A DNA stretch of 64,000 bases from Pseudomonas sp. Tri1 (GTDB lineage: Bacteria; Pseudomonadota; Gammaproteobacteria; Pseudomonadales; Pseudomonadaceae), in assembly GCF_017968885.1 (NCBI RefSeq), contig NZ_CP072913.1, forward strand, positions 1,162,001-1,226,000, given 5' to 3'. Position numbers and translations under genes: made by a program. Of the stretch, positions 9,814 to 20,160 are shown in pieces; position 1 is the stretch's first letter; each line of letters starts with the position of its first letter. Under the pieces are notes generated by a model. It saw only the letters and a program-made list of their open reading frames with translations, was not told the origin of the DNA and searched no databases.

Positions 9814-10572
9814 ATGTCCCTGCGCTTCGCGCTCATCTTGCTGTTGGCCGGGCTGTGCACCGGTTGTGTTCTGTCGGGTGACTACAACCCGATGAAAACC
9901 AGCAAGGGACGCGACGAGGCACGTGTGGCCTATGTGCAACTGGGCATCGGCTATTTGCAGCAGGGCATGACCGAACGGGCCAAGGTCCCGCTCAAGAAAG
10001 CCCTGGAGCTGGACAGTTCAGACCCTGACGCCAACGCGGCCTTGGCCCTGGTATTCCAGGCCGAGATGGAACCGGAACTGGCCGACGAGCATTTTCGCAA
10101 GGCGCTGTCCGGCCGCCCGCAGGATGCCCGGATCCTGAACAACTACGGCAGCTTCCTGTTCGAACAGAAGCGTTACAAGGACGCCTACGAGCGGTTTGAG
10201 CAGGCCGCCGCCGACACCCTTTATCCCGAGCGTTCGCGAGTTTTCGAGAACCTCGGCATGACGGCATCGAAACTCGGCCAGCGTGACCTGGCCCGCCAGC
10301 AGCTCGAAAAGGCGCTGCGGCTCAACCATCAGCAACCGCGCGCATTGCTGGAAATGGCTGAGTTGTCCTACGAAGACAGGCAATATGTGCCCGCCCGCGA
10401 CTATTACGAACGTTTTAGCCTGCTGAGCGAGCAAAATGCACGTAGTCTATTGCTCGGCGTTCGGCTGGCACATGTGTTTGAAGATCGCGACAAGGCTGCC
10501 AGTTATGGCCTGCAACTAAAAAGACTCTATCCCGGTACGCCGGAATATCAGCAATACCTGTCGGAGCAATGA
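9814..10572 (+). CDS. pilF: Type IV pilus biogenesis lipoprotein PilF (PilW)
   Basis: Outer-membrane lipoprotein pilotin that helps the secretin PilQ reach and assemble in the outer membrane. Length is 252 residues. The signal peptide ends in lipobox LCTGC, so the mature lipoprotein would start at about C18. The rest is a run of TPR helices (for example YVQLGIGYLQQGM and NLGMTASKLGQ). Its stop overlaps the rodZ start region, so the two are translated together. Confidence 0.93.
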   Translation: MSLRFALILLLAGLCTGCVLSGDYNPMKTSKGRDEARVAYVQLGIGYLQQGMTERAKVPLKKALELDSSDPDANAALALVFQAEMEPELADEHFRKALSGRPQDARILNNYGSFLFEQKRYKDAYERFEQAAADTLYPERSRVFENLGMTASKLGQRDLARQQLEKALRLNHQQPRALLEMAELSYEDRQYVPARDYYERFSLLSEQNARSLLLGVRLAHVFEDRDKAASYGLQLKRLYPGTPEYQQYLSEQ

Positions 10573-11582
10573 TGAAAGCGGCGCATCCTGAAGTTGTAGC
10601 AGCGACTCGCGTAAATCCCGGTGAGACCCTGCGTCAAGCCCGCGAAAGCAATGGTTGGTCGCTGGCCGAAGTGGCCCTCAAGCTCAATCTCACCGTGGCT
10701 TCCCTGGGCAATCTGGAAAGCGGCGCGTTCGACAAGCTGCCAGGGCATACCTTCGCCCGCGGGTACATCCGCGCCTATGCCAAATTGCTCGGCATGGACC
10801 AGACCGTGCTGGTCCAGCAATTCGATCAGTACACCGGTTCCGATGCCCAAGGCAGCAACGTGCACAGCCTGGGTCGCATCGAAGAGCCGGTGCGCGTTTC
10901 CCACACCATCTTGCGCATCGTCAGCCTGTTGTTGCTGATCGCGGTGATTGGTGGCGGTTTTGTCTGGTGGCAGGATCAGGCTTCCTTGCGCAACAAGGAA
11001 CCGGTAGCCATGAACCCTGAGCACGTCGAAGTCGAAGGTGCCGACGGCACCACCCAGATCCATCCGTTGGACGAGCCGGAAGACCAGGCCGTCATGGAAG
11101 GCCAGGCCGAAGGCGAAACCGCTCTGGCGCTGCCTCAAGGCCAAGATGGCGCGGATGCCGAAGCTGGCGCCGAGCCGGTTGCTCCTGCACCTGCTCCGGC
11201 TGCCCCGATCACCGGCAGCGCGCCGATTGCCACGGCACCTGCCGCGCCGACCGCGCCAGCGCCGAGCGTGGCTGCGCCTGCGACCCACGCCGCTCCAGTC
11301 GTTCCGGCAGCGCCAGTGGCTCCGGTGGCGCCTGCCGCTGGTGAAGGCCAGGTACAGATTCAATTTATCGCCGATTGCTGGACGCAAGTCACCGACGGCA
11401 ACGGCAAGGTGCTGTTCAGTGGCCTCAAGCGCAAGGGCGATAGCACCTCCATCAACGGCAAGCCGCCCTTTGCCGTGCGCCTGGGTTATGCCCGTGGCGC
11501 GCAGGTCAGCTACAACGGCCAGCCGGTCGACATCGCTCCGTTCACCAGTGGCGAGACCGCTCGCCTGAAGTTGGGTCAATAA
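10572..11582 (+). CDS. rodZ: Cytoskeleton protein RodZ
   Basis: Bitopic membrane protein that links MreB to the wall-elongation machinery. It has an N-terminal helix-turn-helix of Cro/XRE type (residues about 15-85), one transmembrane segment at about 113-133, an Ala/Pro-rich periplasmic linker at about 195-255 and a C-terminal DUF4115 domain. Length is 336 residues. ATG 10572 has better spacing to GGAG than the ATG at 10569, which would add one Met. It is coupled to pilF by overlap and is followed three bases later by ispG. Confidence 0.93.
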   Translation: MKAAHPEVVAATRVNPGETLRQARESNGWSLAEVALKLNLTVASLGNLESGAFDKLPGHTFARGYIRAYAKLLGMDQTVLVQQFDQYTGSDAQGSNVHSLGRIEEPVRVSHTILRIVSLLLLIAVIGGGFVWWQDQASLRNKEPVAMNPEHVEVEGADGTTQIHPLDEPEDQAVMEGQAEGETALALPQGQDGADAEAGAEPVAPAPAPAAPITGSAPIATAPAAPTAPAPSVAAPATHAAPVVPAAPVAPVAPAAGEGQVQIQFIADCWTQVTDGNGKVLFSGLKRKGDSTSINGKPPFAVRLGYARGAQVSYNGQPVDIAPFTSGETARLKLGQ

Positions 11583-11585
11583 GTC

Positions 11586-12695
11586 ATGCACGGCGAATCT
11601 CCAATCAAACGTCGCGAGTCCCGCAAGATCTGGGTGGGTAACGTGCCTGTCGGCGGCGATGCGCCTATCGCTGTGCAGAGCATGACCAACAGCGACACCA
11701 ACGACGTGGCCGCCACGGTCGCGCAGATCAATCGCCTGGAAGCCGCCGGTGTCGACATCGTGCGGGTTTCGGTGCCGGACATGGACGCCGCCGAGGCGTT
11801 CGGCAAGATCAAACAGTTGGTCAAGGTGCCGCTGGTGGCCGACATCCATTTCGACTACCGCATTGCCCTGCGCGTGGCCGAGCTGGGTGTGGACTGCCTG
11901 CGCATCAACCCGGGCAACATCGGTCGCGAAGACCGCGTACGCGCCGTGGTGGATGCTGCCCGCGACCGTGGCATTCCGATCCGTATCGGTGTGAACGCCG
12001 GTTCCCTGGAAAAAGACCTGCAAAAGAAATACGGCGAACCGACCCCGGCTGCGCTGGTGGAGTCGGCCCTGCGCCATGTCGAGCACCTCGAACGCCTGAA
12101 TTTCCAGGACTTCAAGGTCAGCGTGAAGGCTTCCGACGTGTTCATGGCCGTTGAAGCCTACCGCTTGCTGGCCAAGGAAATCGTCCAGCCACTGCACCTG
12201 GGCATCACTGAAGCCGGTGGGTTGCGTTCGGGCACGGTGAAATCCGCCGTCGGCCTCGGTATGCTGCTCGCCGAAGGGATTGGCGATACCATCCGCATCT
12301 CGTTGGCGGCTGATCCGGTCGAGGAAGTGAAAGTCGGCTACGACATTCTCAAATCTCTGCACCTGCGTTCCCGTGGGATCAACTTCATCGCCTGCCCGAG
12401 CTGCTCGCGGCAGAACTTCGATGTGGTCAAGACCATGAACGAGCTGGAAGGGCGCCTCGAAGACCTGCTGGTGCCGCTGGATGTCGCGGTGATCGGTTGC
12501 GTGGTCAACGGGCCGGGCGAAGCCAAGGAGGCCCATATCGGCCTGACTGGCGGTACGCCGAACCTGATTTACATCGACGGCAAGCCGTCGCAGAAACTGA
12601 CGAATGACAATCTGGTGGATGAGCTGGAAAGGCTGATCCGCCAGAAAGCGGCCGAAAAGGTCGAAGCCGACGCAGCGGTCATCGCACGCGGCTGA
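11586..12695 (+). CDS. ispG: 4-hydroxy-3-methylbut-2-en-1-yl diphosphate synthase IspG (GcpE)
   Basis: Fe-S enzyme of the MEP isoprenoid pathway that converts MEcPP to HMBPP. Length is 369 residues. The [4Fe-4S] cysteines are in [10 protein letters not shown] and [10 protein letters not shown] near the C-terminus, and the N-terminal TIM barrel has the RGGDAPI-like start region and SVPDMDAA. It lies three bases after rodZ and 25 bases before hisS in the usual gammaproteobacterial order. Confidence 0.97.
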   Translation: MHGESPIKRRESRKIWVGNVPVGGDAPIAVQSMTNSDTNDVAATVAQINRLEAAGVDIVRVSVPDMDAAEAFGKIKQLVKVPLVADIHFDYRIALRVAELGVDCLRINPGNIGREDRVRAVVDAARDRGIPIRIGVNAGSLEKDLQKKYGEPTPAALVESALRHVEHLERLNFQDFKVSVKASDVFMAVEAYRLLAKEIVQPLHLGITEAGGLRSGTVKSAVGLGMLLAEGIGDTIRISLAADPVEEVKVGYDILKSLHLRSRGINFIACPSCSRQNFDVVKTMNELEGRLEDLLVPLDVAVIGCVVNGPGEAKEAHIGLTGGTPNLIYIDGKPSQKLTNDNLVDELERLIRQKAAEKVEADAAVIARG

Positions 12696-12720
12696 GCAAA
12701 CGAATTTTTAAGGATTACCT

Positions 12721-14010
12721 GTGAGCAAGTCTCTGCAAGCCATTCGTGGCATGAACGACATCCTGCCCGAGCAGACGCCCCTGTGGCGCTATTTCGAGGG
12801 CACCGTGGCGCGTTTGCTGGATAACTACGGTTACCGGCAGATCCGCATGCCGATCGTCGAGTTCACCGAGCTGTTCAAGCGCTCCATCGGTGAAGTGACC
12901 GACATCGTCGAAAAAGAGATGTACACCTTCGACGACCGCAACGGCGATTCCCTGACCCTGCGCCCGGAAGGCACGGCGGCCTGCGTGCGTGCGGTGCTCG
13001 AGCACGGCATCACCGGCGGCGGCCAGGTGCAGAAGCTCTGGTATATCGGCCCGATGTTCCGTCACGAGCGTCCGCAGAAAGGCCGCTATCGCCAGTTTCA
13101 TCAGATCGGTTGCGAGGTGTTCAACCTCGACGGCCCGGACATCGACGCCGAACTGATCGTGCTGACCTGGCGCCTGTGGGGCGAGTTGGGCATTCGTGAT
13201 GCAGTCAAGCTTGAGCTCAACAGCCTCGGCACCGCCCAAGCCCGCGCTCGCTACCGTGACGCACTGGTGGAGTTTCTCTCGGCCCGCCTCGAGCACCTGG
13301 ACGAAGACAGCCAGCGCCGGTTGAAGACCAACCCGCTGCGAGTGCTGGACACCAAGAACCCGGACACGCAGGCCGTACTGGTGGATGCGCCAAAAATGGC
13401 CGACTACCTCGACGAAGAGTCCCGCGTGCACTTCGAGGGGCTCAAGGCCCGCCTGGACGCCGCCGGTATTCCTTACGTGATCAACCCGAAACTGGTTCGT
13501 GGCCTGGATTACTACAGCAAGACCGTTTTCGAATGGGTCACTGACAAGCTCGGCGCCCAGGGCACTGTGTGTGCCGGCGGCCGTTACGACGGCCTGGTGG
13601 AACAGATGGGCGGCAAGCCGACGTCGGGCGTGGGTTTCGCCATGGGCATCGAGCGCCTGGTGCTGATGCTTGAGGCCCTGGACAAGGTGCCGGAGGAACT
13701 GGCCCGTCAGGTCGACGTTTACCTGTGCGCCTTCGGCGAGGCAGCCGAACTGGCGGCCCTGACGTTGAGCGAACGGGTCCGCGACCAGTTGCCCAACCTG
13801 CGCCTGCAGATCAACGCCGGCGCCGGCAGTTTCAAGAGCCAATTCAAGAAGGCCGACAAGAGCGGTGCGCTGTATGCACTGATCCTCGGTGACGACGAAC
13901 TGGCCCAACAAGTGGTAGGTTTCAAACCCCTGCGTGGCCAGGGCGAACAACAAAGTATTGCCTGGGATGCGCTTGCTGCACACCTGGCCACCTGCGTCGT
14001 GCAGGGTTGA
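12721..14010 (+). CDS. hisS: Histidyl-tRNA synthetase HisS
   Basis: Class IIa aminoacyl-tRNA synthetase of 429 residues. The class II motif 2 region ([19 protein letters not shown]) is followed by the histidine-specific [15 protein letters not shown] and motif 3 [11 protein letters not shown]. It starts with GTG after AAGGATTACCT; ispG is upstream and yfgM downstream on the same strand. Confidence 0.98.
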   Translation: MSKSLQAIRGMNDILPEQTPLWRYFEGTVARLLDNYGYRQIRMPIVEFTELFKRSIGEVTDIVEKEMYTFDDRNGDSLTLRPEGTAACVRAVLEHGITGGGQVQKLWYIGPMFRHERPQKGRYRQFHQIGCEVFNLDGPDIDAELIVLTWRLWGELGIRDAVKLELNSLGTAQARARYRDALVEFLSARLEHLDEDSQRRLKTNPLRVLDTKNPDTQAVLVDAPKMADYLDEESRVHFEGLKARLDAAGIPYVINPKLVRGLDYYSKTVFEWVTDKLGAQGTVCAGGRYDGLVEQMGGKPTSGVGFAMGIERLVLMLEALDKVPEELARQVDVYLCAFGEAAELAALTLSERVRDQLPNLRLQINAGAGSFKSQFKKADKSGALYALILGDDELAQQVVGFKPLRGQGEQQSIAWDALAAHLATCVVQG

Positions 14011-14050
14011 AGCTGTCAAACAGCCGATTTAGCGATTAAGGAGTATTGGG

Positions 14051-14692
14051 GTGTCGAGTACCGAAGATGAACAGCTGGCGGATTTGAAGGACTGGTGGAC
14101 GCGCAACGGCAAGCCGCTGGTCACTGGCGGCCTGTTGGCGCTGGTCATCGTGTTCGGCTGGCAGGCCTACCAGAAATACCAGAGCAACCAGTCGCAAGGC
14201 GCCTCGGTGCTCTACCAGCAATTGCTGGAAACCACCCTGACCCCGGACGGCAAGCCTGACCCTGCCCGTGTGGCGGACCTGTCCGGCAAGCTCAACAGCG
14301 AATTCGGCGGCACTGCCTACGCGCAATACGGTCGCCTGTTCGTGGCCAAGGTTGCCGTGGACAGCGGCAAGCTGGACGACGCTGCCACCGAACTCAAAGC
14401 TATCGTCGACAAGCCGGCCAACCCGACCCTGGGCGAAGTGGCCCGTCAGCGCCTGGCGCAGGTGCTGGCGGCACAGAACAAGGCCGAAGACGCATTGAAG
14501 CTGCTCGACGGCGATGCCGACAAGGCCTTCCTGGCGACCCGCGAAGAACTCAAGGGCGACCTGCTGGTACAGCTGGGTCGTGCTGATGAGGCCCATGCGG
14601 CCTACCAAAAAGCCAAGGCTGCGCTGTCGGATGAAGCCGCAGTCGGTGGCCTGCAAATCAAGCTGGACGACCTGGCCAAAGGGGATGCGTGA
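14051..14692 (+). CDS. yfgM: Ancillary SecYEG translocon subunit, YfgM-like TPR membrane protein
   Basis: Single-pass membrane protein of 213 residues with a short cytosolic N-terminus (SSTEDEQLADLKDWW), one transmembrane helix at about 21-39 and a periplasmic TPR domain. YfgM binds SecYEG together with PpiD and passes secreted proteins to periplasmic chaperones. It starts with GTG 14051. The stop overlaps the first codons of bamB, the usual neighbour. Confidence 0.92.
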   Translation: MSSTEDEQLADLKDWWTRNGKPLVTGGLLALVIVFGWQAYQKYQSNQSQGASVLYQQLLETTLTPDGKPDPARVADLSGKLNSEFGGTAYAQYGRLFVAKVAVDSGKLDDAATELKAIVDKPANPTLGEVARQRLAQVLAAQNKAEDALKLLDGDADKAFLATREELKGDLLVQLGRADEAHAAYQKAKAALSDEAAVGGLQIKLDDLAKGDA

Positions 14693-15836
14693 CGTGATCC
14701 GTTGGAAACATGCAGCATTGCTGGCTCTGGCCATTCTGGCCGCGGGTTGCAGCAGCAACAGCAAGAAAGAACTGCCTCCGGCCGAGTTGACCGACTTCAA
14801 AGAAGAAGTCGTGTTGCAGAAGCAGTGGAGCCGCTCCATCGGTGACGGCCAGGGTGAAACCTACAACATGCTGGTTCCAGCCATCGACGGCGACACCATC
14901 TATGCCGGTGATGTCACTGGCGTGGTTATGGCGATGGATCGCAGCAACGGCGACGTCAAGTGGAAGAAAGATCTCGAACTGCCCGTCTCCGGCGCCGTTG
15001 GCGTGGGTTACGGGCTGGTCATGATCGGCACGCTCAAGGGTGAGATCGTTGCCTTGGACGCGAGCAGCGGTGAAGAAAAATGGCGCGCCCGCGTGACCAG
15101 TGAAGTGCTCGCACCGCCTGCAACCAACGGTGACGTGGTCGTGGTCCAGACCCAGGATGACCGTCTGATCGGCCTGGATGCCGCTACCGGTAACCAGCGC
15201 TGGTTGTATGACAGCACCCCGGCAGTACTGACCTTGCGTGGCACCAGTGCGCCAGTCGTCACCAACCGCCTCGCGGTGGCTGGGTTGTCGACCGGTAAAG
15301 TGGTCGCCCTGGATATTTCCAACGGCGTGCCGGTCTGGGAACAGCGCGTAGCCATCCCGCAAGGCCGTTCGGAACTGGAGCGCGTGGTCGACATCGACGG
15401 CGGCCTGCTGCTGTCCGGCGGTACGCTGTATGTCGCCAGCTACCAGGGTCGCGTTGCGGCGCTGGACCTGGAAAGCGGTCGTCCGTTGTGGCAGCGCGAT
15501 GCGTCCAGCTACGCCGGTGTCGCCCAGGGCTTTGGCAGCGTCTACGTAAGCCTGTCCTCGGGCACGGTTGAAGGCGTCGACGAGCGTTCCACCACTGCGT
15601 TGTGGAGCAACGACTCCCTGGCCCGTCGTCAACTGTCGGCTCCGGAAGTGTTCTCCAGCTACGTTGCAGTGGGTGACCTGGAAGGTTACCTGCACCTGCT
15701 CAGCCAGGTGGACGGCCGTTTCGTCGGCCGTGAGCGCATCGACAGCGACGGCCTGCGTGCCCGTCCGCTGGTGGCGGGCAACATGATTTATGTGTATGGC
15801 AACAGCGGCAAACTGGAAGCCCTGACCATCAAGTAA
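14685..15836 (+). CDS. bamB: Outer-membrane assembly lipoprotein BamB
   Basis: Lipoprotein of the BAM complex that inserts beta-barrel proteins in the outer membrane; 383 residues forming an eight-bladed PQQ-like propeller. The signal peptide MRDVIRWKHAALLALAIL is followed by lipobox LAAGC with the lipidated cysteine at 22. Repeated blade motifs such as VVALDISNGVPVW and VAALDLESGRPLW are visible. ATG 14685 overlaps yfgM by 8 bases; GTG 14694 is a shorter alternative. A terminator follows. Confidence 0.96.
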   Translation: MRDVIRWKHAALLALAILAAGCSSNSKKELPPAELTDFKEEVVLQKQWSRSIGDGQGETYNMLVPAIDGDTIYAGDVTGVVMAMDRSNGDVKWKKDLELPVSGAVGVGYGLVMIGTLKGEIVALDASSGEEKWRARVTSEVLAPPATNGDVVVVQTQDDRLIGLDAATGNQRWLYDSTPAVLTLRGTSAPVVTNRLAVAGLSTGKVVALDISNGVPVWEQRVAIPQGRSELERVVDIDGGLLLSGGTLYVASYQGRVAALDLESGRPLWQRDASSYAGVAQGFGSVYVSLSSGTVEGVDERSTTALWSNDSLARRQLSAPEVFSSYVAVGDLEGYLHLLSQVDGRFVGRERIDSDGLRARPLVAGNMIYVYGNSGKLEALTIK

Positions 15837-15868
15837 GACTATGCTTGGGCTAATCCCCCAAGCGGCTT

Positions 15869-15904
15869 CACCTGTGGGAGCAAGCAAGCCTGTTCCCACA
15901 GTGC
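15869..15904. repeat. Diverged REP-like palindrome after bamB
   Basis: CCTGTGGGAGCAAGCAAGCC followed by TGTTCCCACAG forms a short-armed palindrome related to the outer arms of the REP repeat, with a degenerate core. It lies just before the bamB terminator. Confidence 0.6.
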
Positions 15905-15917
15905 TGCCCCGAGCACC

Positions 15918-15947
15918 AGCCGCTGCCTAGCAGCGGCTTTTGTATTT
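15918..15947 (+). terminator. Terminator after bamB
   Basis: AGCCGCTG / CAGCGGCT stem with a short loop and TTTTGTATTTT tail. It should end the pilF-to-bamB transcript before der. Confidence 0.85.
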
Positions 15948-15973
15948 TCTGAAATAACGAAGTGGAGAGCCGC

Positions 15974-17446
15974 ATGGTTCCCGTAATCGCCCTGGTGGGC
16001 CGACCGAACGTCGGCAAGTCCACCTTGTTCAACCGCCTGACCAGGACTCGCGACGCCATTGTCGGCGACTTGTCCGGTCTGACCCGTGATCGCCAATACG
16101 GTGAGGCCAAGTGGCAAGGGCGTACCTATATTCTGGTCGACACCGGCGGCATCTCCGGTGATGAACACGGCATGGACGAAAAAATGGCCGAGCAATCGCT
16201 GCTCGCCATCGAAGAAGCCGATGTGGTGCTGTTCCTGGTAGACGCCAAGGCCGGTTTTACCGCCGCCGACCAGATGATCGCCGAGCATTTGCGCAAACGT
16301 AACAAGCGTTCCTACGTGGTCGCCAACAAGGTCGACAACATCGACCCGGACATGGCCCGCGCCGAGTTCGCCCCGCTGGGCATGGGCCAGGCGATCCCGA
16401 TCGCCGGTGCCCACGGTCGTGGCATCACCCAGATGCTGGAAATCGCCCTGGCTGATTTCCCGAAAGACGACGAAGACGAGCCGGAAGACGGCGAGGAAGA
16501 GGTCGTTGCCGAAGGCGAGGAAGCCAAGCGCATTCCCGGCCCGAGCGAAAAAGACGGGATCAAGATCGCCATCATCGGTCGCCCGAACGTCGGCAAGTCG
16601 ACGTTGGTCAACCGCATGCTCGGCGAAGACCGGGTGATCGTGTACGACCAACCCGGCACCACCCGCGACAGCATCTACATCCCCTTCGAGCGTAACGAAG
16701 AGAAGTACACGCTGATCGACACCGCCGGTGTGCGCAAGCGCGGCAAGATCCACGAAGAAGTCGAAAAATTCTCCGTGGTCAAAACCTTGCAGGCGATCAA
16801 GGACGCCAACGTGGTGATCTTCGTGATGGATGCCCGCGAGGGTGTGGTCGATCACGACCTCAACCTGCTGGGCTTTGCCCTGGAAGCCGGTCGTGCGTTG
16901 GTTATCGCGATCAACAAGTGGGACGGCATGACGCCGAGCGAGCGGGATTTCGTCAAGGTCGAATTGCAGCGTCGGCTGTTCTTCGTCGACTTTGCCGATA
17001 TCCACTTCATCTCGGCCCTGCACGGTACCGGCGTGGGCAACCTCTACGCCTCTGTGCAGAACTCGTTCAAGTCGGCGGTCACCCGCTGGCCGACCAACCG
17101 CCTGACCCAGATTCTCGAAGACGCCGTTGGCGAGCACGCGCCACCGATGGTTAACAACCGCCGGATCAAGCTGCGTTACGCCCACTTGGGCGGTGCCAAC
17201 CCGCCGATCATCGTGATTCACGGTAACCAGATCGAGAAGGTGCCCAAGTCGTACGTCCGTTACCTGGAAAACACCTATCGTCGCGTCCTGAAGCTGGTCG
17301 GCACGCCGATCCGTATCGAGTTCAAGGGCGGCGAAAACCCGTACGAAGGCAACAAGAACACGCTCACCGACCGCCAGGTCAACAAGAAGCGCCGCTTGAT
17401 GTCGCACCACAAGAAGGCTGACAAGAAGCGTCGTGACAAGCGCTGA
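15974..17446 (+). CDS. der: Ribosome biogenesis GTPase Der (EngA)
   Basis: Double GTPase of 490 residues needed for 50S ribosome assembly. The first G domain has GRPNVGKS at residues 9-16 and the second an identical GRPNVGKS near 201-208; each is followed by its DTAG-type switch (DTGG, DTAG) and NKxD motif (NKVD, NKWD). An acidic linker joins the domains and a KH-like domain closes the protein. ATG 15974 ([10 protein letters not shown]) is the family start. Confidence 0.98.
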   Translation: MVPVIALVGRPNVGKSTLFNRLTRTRDAIVGDLSGLTRDRQYGEAKWQGRTYILVDTGGISGDEHGMDEKMAEQSLLAIEEADVVLFLVDAKAGFTAADQMIAEHLRKRNKRSYVVANKVDNIDPDMARAEFAPLGMGQAIPIAGAHGRGITQMLEIALADFPKDDEDEPEDGEEEVVAEGEEAKRIPGPSEKDGIKIAIIGRPNVGKSTLVNRMLGEDRVIVYDQPGTTRDSIYIPFERNEEKYTLIDTAGVRKRGKIHEEVEKFSVVKTLQAIKDANVVIFVMDAREGVVDHDLNLLGFALEAGRALVIAINKWDGMTPSERDFVKVELQRRLFFVDFADIHFISALHGTGVGNLYASVQNSFKSAVTRWPTNRLTQILEDAVGEHAPPMVNNRRIKLRYAHLGGANPPIIVIHGNQIEKVPKSYVRYLENTYRRVLKLVGTPIRIEFKGGENPYEGNKNTLTDRQVNKKRRLMSHHKKADKKRRDKR

Positions 17447-17466
17447 TCGATAGTCACCGCAGTTCC

Positions 17467-17562
17467 ACTGTGGGAGCGAGCTTGCTCGCGATAGCGGCAG
17501 TACATCAACAGGGATGCACGCTGATCCACCGCCATCGCGAGCAAGCTCGCTCTCACAGGGTA
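17467..17562. repeat. REP pair after der
   Basis: Inverted copies TGTGGGAGCGAGCTTGCTCG and CATCGCGAGCAAGCTCGCTC about 45 bases apart. The right copy carries a C-to-T change in its outer arm (CTCTCAC). Confidence 0.9.
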
Positions 17563-17581
17563 TGAGTTGTGTCAGCGTAAG

Positions 17582-17608
17582 AAGGGTGCCCTGTGTGGCA
17601 CCCTTTTT
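17582..17608 (+). terminator. Terminator after der
   Basis: AAGGGTGCC / GGCACCCTT stem with CTGTGT loop and a T tail, placed after the REP pair. It separates der from the downstream aminotransferase transcript. Confidence 0.85.
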
Positions 17609-17683
17609 CATGCCCGGCGATTGGGCTATCCTCGACCTCTCCCGTGCCGCACCAGAGCCGGGTGCAGACCCAGGGAACCCTCG

Positions 17684-18832
17684 ATGATCACCAGCAAGTT
17701 GCCGAATGTCGGCATCACTATTTTCACCCAGATGTCCCAGCTCGCCGCGCAGACCGGCGCGCTCAATCTGTCCCAGGGGTTTCCCGATTTCGATGGTCCG
17801 CAGGCCCTGCGCGATGCAGTCGGCCGGCATATCGCCCAAGGCCATAACCAATACTCGCCCATGACCGGTTTGCCGGCGCTGCGCCAGCAGATCGCGGCGA
17901 AGATCGCCCGCAGTTACGGCGCCAGCGTCGATGCCGATCAAGAAGTGACCGTGACTCCCGGCGCGACCCAGGCGATTTTCTGTGCCATTGCGGCGGTGGT
18001 TCACAGCGGCGACGAAGTGATCGTGTTCGACCCTTGCTATGACAGTTACGAGCCGGCGGTGCAGTTGGCCGGCGGGCGTTGCGTGCATGTGCAGTTGGGC
18101 CTGGATGACTTCGCCATCGATTTCCAGAGGCTCAGCGAAGCGTTGAGCCCGCGTACGCGGATGATCATCCTCAATAGCCCCCACAATCCCAGTGGCGCCC
18201 TGATCAGTCGCGCCGAACTGGATCAACTGGCGGCACTGATTCGCGACCGCGACATTTACCTGATCAGCGACGAGGTCTACGAACACCTGGTGTTCGACGG
18301 CGTCGCCCACGCCAGCGTCCTGGCCCATGAAGAGCTGTATCGGCGGGCCTTCGTGGTCAGCTCGTTCGGCAAGACCTACCACGTCACCGGCTGGAAAACC
18401 GGCTACGTGGTGGCGCCAGCGGCCCTGACGGCGGAGCTGCGCAAGGTGCATCAATACGTCAGCTTCTGCGGCGTGACGCCGTTGCAATACGCCCTGGCCG
18501 ACTACATGGCCGAGCATCCGGAGCATGTCGAAGAATTGCCGGATTTCTACCAGGCCAAGCGCGACCTGTTCTGCGATCTACTGGCGCCGTCGCGGTTCAG
18601 CTTCAAGCGAGTGACCGGTACTTATTTCCAGTTGGTGGATTATTCGCAAATCCGTCCGGACCTGAATGACGTCGACATGGCGGTATGGATGACCCGTGAG
18701 CACGGCGTGGCGACGATCCCAGTCTCGGTGTTCTACCAGAACCCACCCGAAGGCCAGCGCCTGGTGCGCCTGTGCTTTGCCAAGCGCGAGGAGACGCTGC
18801 GTGAAGCGGCGGAAAAACTATGCGTGATCTGA
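17684..18832 (+). CDS. Methionine-type PLP aminotransferase (YbdL/KAT family)
   Basis: Fold-type I aminotransferase of 382 residues, close to E. coli YbdL (methionine aminotransferase) and glutamine transaminase K. The PLP lysine is at about residue 230 in SSFGKTYHVTGWK; NSPHNPSG and the C-terminal RLCFAKREETL arginine motif are present. ATG 17684 gives MITSKLPNVGITIFTQMS. It overlaps the omega-amidase gene by 13 bases. Together the pair fits methionine salvage: transamination of the keto acid with glutamine, then deamidation of the alpha-ketoglutaramate formed. Confidence 0.9.
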   Translation: MITSKLPNVGITIFTQMSQLAAQTGALNLSQGFPDFDGPQALRDAVGRHIAQGHNQYSPMTGLPALRQQIAAKIARSYGASVDADQEVTVTPGATQAIFCAIAAVVHSGDEVIVFDPCYDSYEPAVQLAGGRCVHVQLGLDDFAIDFQRLSEALSPRTRMIILNSPHNPSGALISRAELDQLAALIRDRDIYLISDEVYEHLVFDGVAHASVLAHEELYRRAFVVSSFGKTYHVTGWKTGYVVAPAALTAELRKVHQYVSFCGVTPLQYALADYMAEHPEHVEELPDFYQAKRDLFCDLLAPSRFSFKRVTGTYFQLVDYSQIRPDLNDVDMAVWMTREHGVATIPVSVFYQNPPEGQRLVRLCFAKREETLREAAEKLCVI

Positions 18833-19611
18833 CTGCGTTGCCCAACCTGAATGTGGCGCTGGTCCAGACCACCCTGGCCTGGCACGACCGCCAGGCCAAC
18901 CTGGAGCATTTCGAAGGTTTGCTTGCACAGGCGCGTGGCGCGGACCTGATCATCCTGCCGGAAATGTTCACCACGGGGTTTTCCATGGAGTCCGAGCGCC
19001 TGGCGGAGCCGGAGCACGGCCCTGCGCACAAGTGGCTCAAGGCCCAGGCGGCGAAGCTGGACGCGGTCATCACCGGTAGTGTGATCATTCAGGCGGCGGA
19101 CGGCAGCCACCGCAATCGTCTGCTCTGGGCGCGCCCGGACGGCGAGGTATTGCATTACGACAAGCGCCATCTGTTTCGCATGGCCGGGGAGCACAACCAT
19201 TACACGCCGGGCGAGCGCCAGGTGCTGTTCGAACTCAAGGGCTGGCGCATTCGCCCGCTGATTTGCTACGACCTGCGCTTCCCGGTCTGGAGCCGTGACG
19301 CCGAGGACACCGACCTGTTGCTGTACACCGCCAACTGGCCAGGCGCCCGGCGCCAGCATTGGAATCGGCTGCTGCCGGCCCGGGCAATCGAGAACCTGTG
19401 CTACGTGGCGGCAGTGAACCGCATCGGCACCGACGGCAAGGGTTTCGCCTACACCGGTGATAGTCAGGTGCTGGATTTCCAGGGCGAGACTCTGCTCAGT
19501 GCCGGCGAGGCAGACGGGGTGTTCACGGTGTGCTTGAACGCGGTGGACCTGGCAGCGTATCGGGCGCGGTTTCCGGCGAACCTGGATGCCGACCGCTTCG
19601 AATTCATCTGA
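18820..19611 (+). CDS. Omega-amidase, nitrilase superfamily (YafV-like)
   Basis: Carbon-nitrogen hydrolase of 263 residues with the Glu-Lys-Cys triad: E48 in ILPEMF, K115 in YDKRHLF and C149 in LICYDLRF. These motifs are those of Nit2/YafV omega-amidases, which convert alpha-ketoglutaramate to alpha-ketoglutarate and ammonia. The gene overlaps the aminotransferase stop by 13 bases, strong evidence for a shared role. Substrate is inferred from family and context. Confidence 0.9.
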   Translation: MRDLTALPNLNVALVQTTLAWHDRQANLEHFEGLLAQARGADLIILPEMFTTGFSMESERLAEPEHGPAHKWLKAQAAKLDAVITGSVIIQAADGSHRNRLLWARPDGEVLHYDKRHLFRMAGEHNHYTPGERQVLFELKGWRIRPLICYDLRFPVWSRDAEDTDLLLYTANWPGARRQHWNRLLPARAIENLCYVAAVNRIGTDGKGFAYTGDSQVLDFQGETLLSAGEADGVFTVCLNAVDLAAYRARFPANLDADRFEFI

Positions 19612-19678
19612 TTGAAACGATTCAGCCCTTCAGGAACGGGATTGGATGCCGATAAACGGTCAGCCAAGGAGAATGCTC

Positions 19679-20095
19679 ATGACCAGTATCAGCGCAACCA
19701 CCGTCAACCCGTACCCGATGTCAGCCTCTAAAGTTTCTATCAAGGGGGCGGAAGAAGAGAAAACGGTCAGTCCTGTCGCCGCGACTGAAACTGATGATGA
19801 CAAAGACAAGACACTACAGGTCGACACTCGTGGCGCAAACGTCGCCGGCGCGGGTGCCGAGACGGGTGACAGCACCATCGAGCAGTTGAAGAAGCAGATC
19901 GAGCAGGCCGAAAAACTACTGGCCCAGCAGCAAGCCCAACTGGCCCGCGTGCAGAAGAGCCAAGCCAGCGAAGAGCAGAAAGCCCAGCAGGCGATGGCTC
20001 TCCAGACCCAGATCATGGGCACCCAGGCGACGCTGCAAACCCTGCGGGCGTCGCTGTTGCAAGCGATGACAGTCTCGATTGATACCCATGCCTGA
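19679..20095 (+). CDS. Hypothetical small coiled-coil protein
   Basis: Protein of 138 residues not assigned to a named family. It is polar and Gln/Lys-rich, with a predicted coiled coil over about residues 60-120 (IEQLKKQIEQAEKLLAQQQ). No signal peptide or membrane segment is evident. ATG 19679 is chosen because AAGGAG lies seven bases upstream; ATG 19673 and 19646 are in frame but badly spaced. It ends 43 bases before the IS110 element. The layout resembles small FlxA-like proteins of pseudomonads, but this is only a resemblance. Confidence 0.75.
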   Translation: MTSISATTVNPYPMSASKVSIKGAEEEKTVSPVAATETDDDKDKTLQVDTRGANVAGAGAETGDSTIEQLKKQIEQAEKLLAQQQAQLARVQKSQASEEQKAQQAMALQTQIMGTQATLQTLRASLLQAMTVSIDTHA

Positions 20096-20120
20096 CATCT
20101 CGGTTGCCTGACAGGCCGCC

Positions 20121-20138
20121 ATCGCGAGCAAGCTCGCT
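20121..20138. repeat. Left half of a REP interrupted by the IS110 element
   Basis: ATCGCGAGCAAGCTCGCT is the left part of a standard REP. The expected continuation CCCAC is found 1169 bases later at 21308. The break falls after a CT dinucleotide that is repeated at the far end of the element. Confidence 0.92.
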
Positions 20139-20160
20139 TGTATGTTTAGACTTGAAGGGG

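Noticed and set aside
17567..17683. N-terminal extension of the methionine aminotransferase
   Set aside because: It starts before the der terminator and has no family match.
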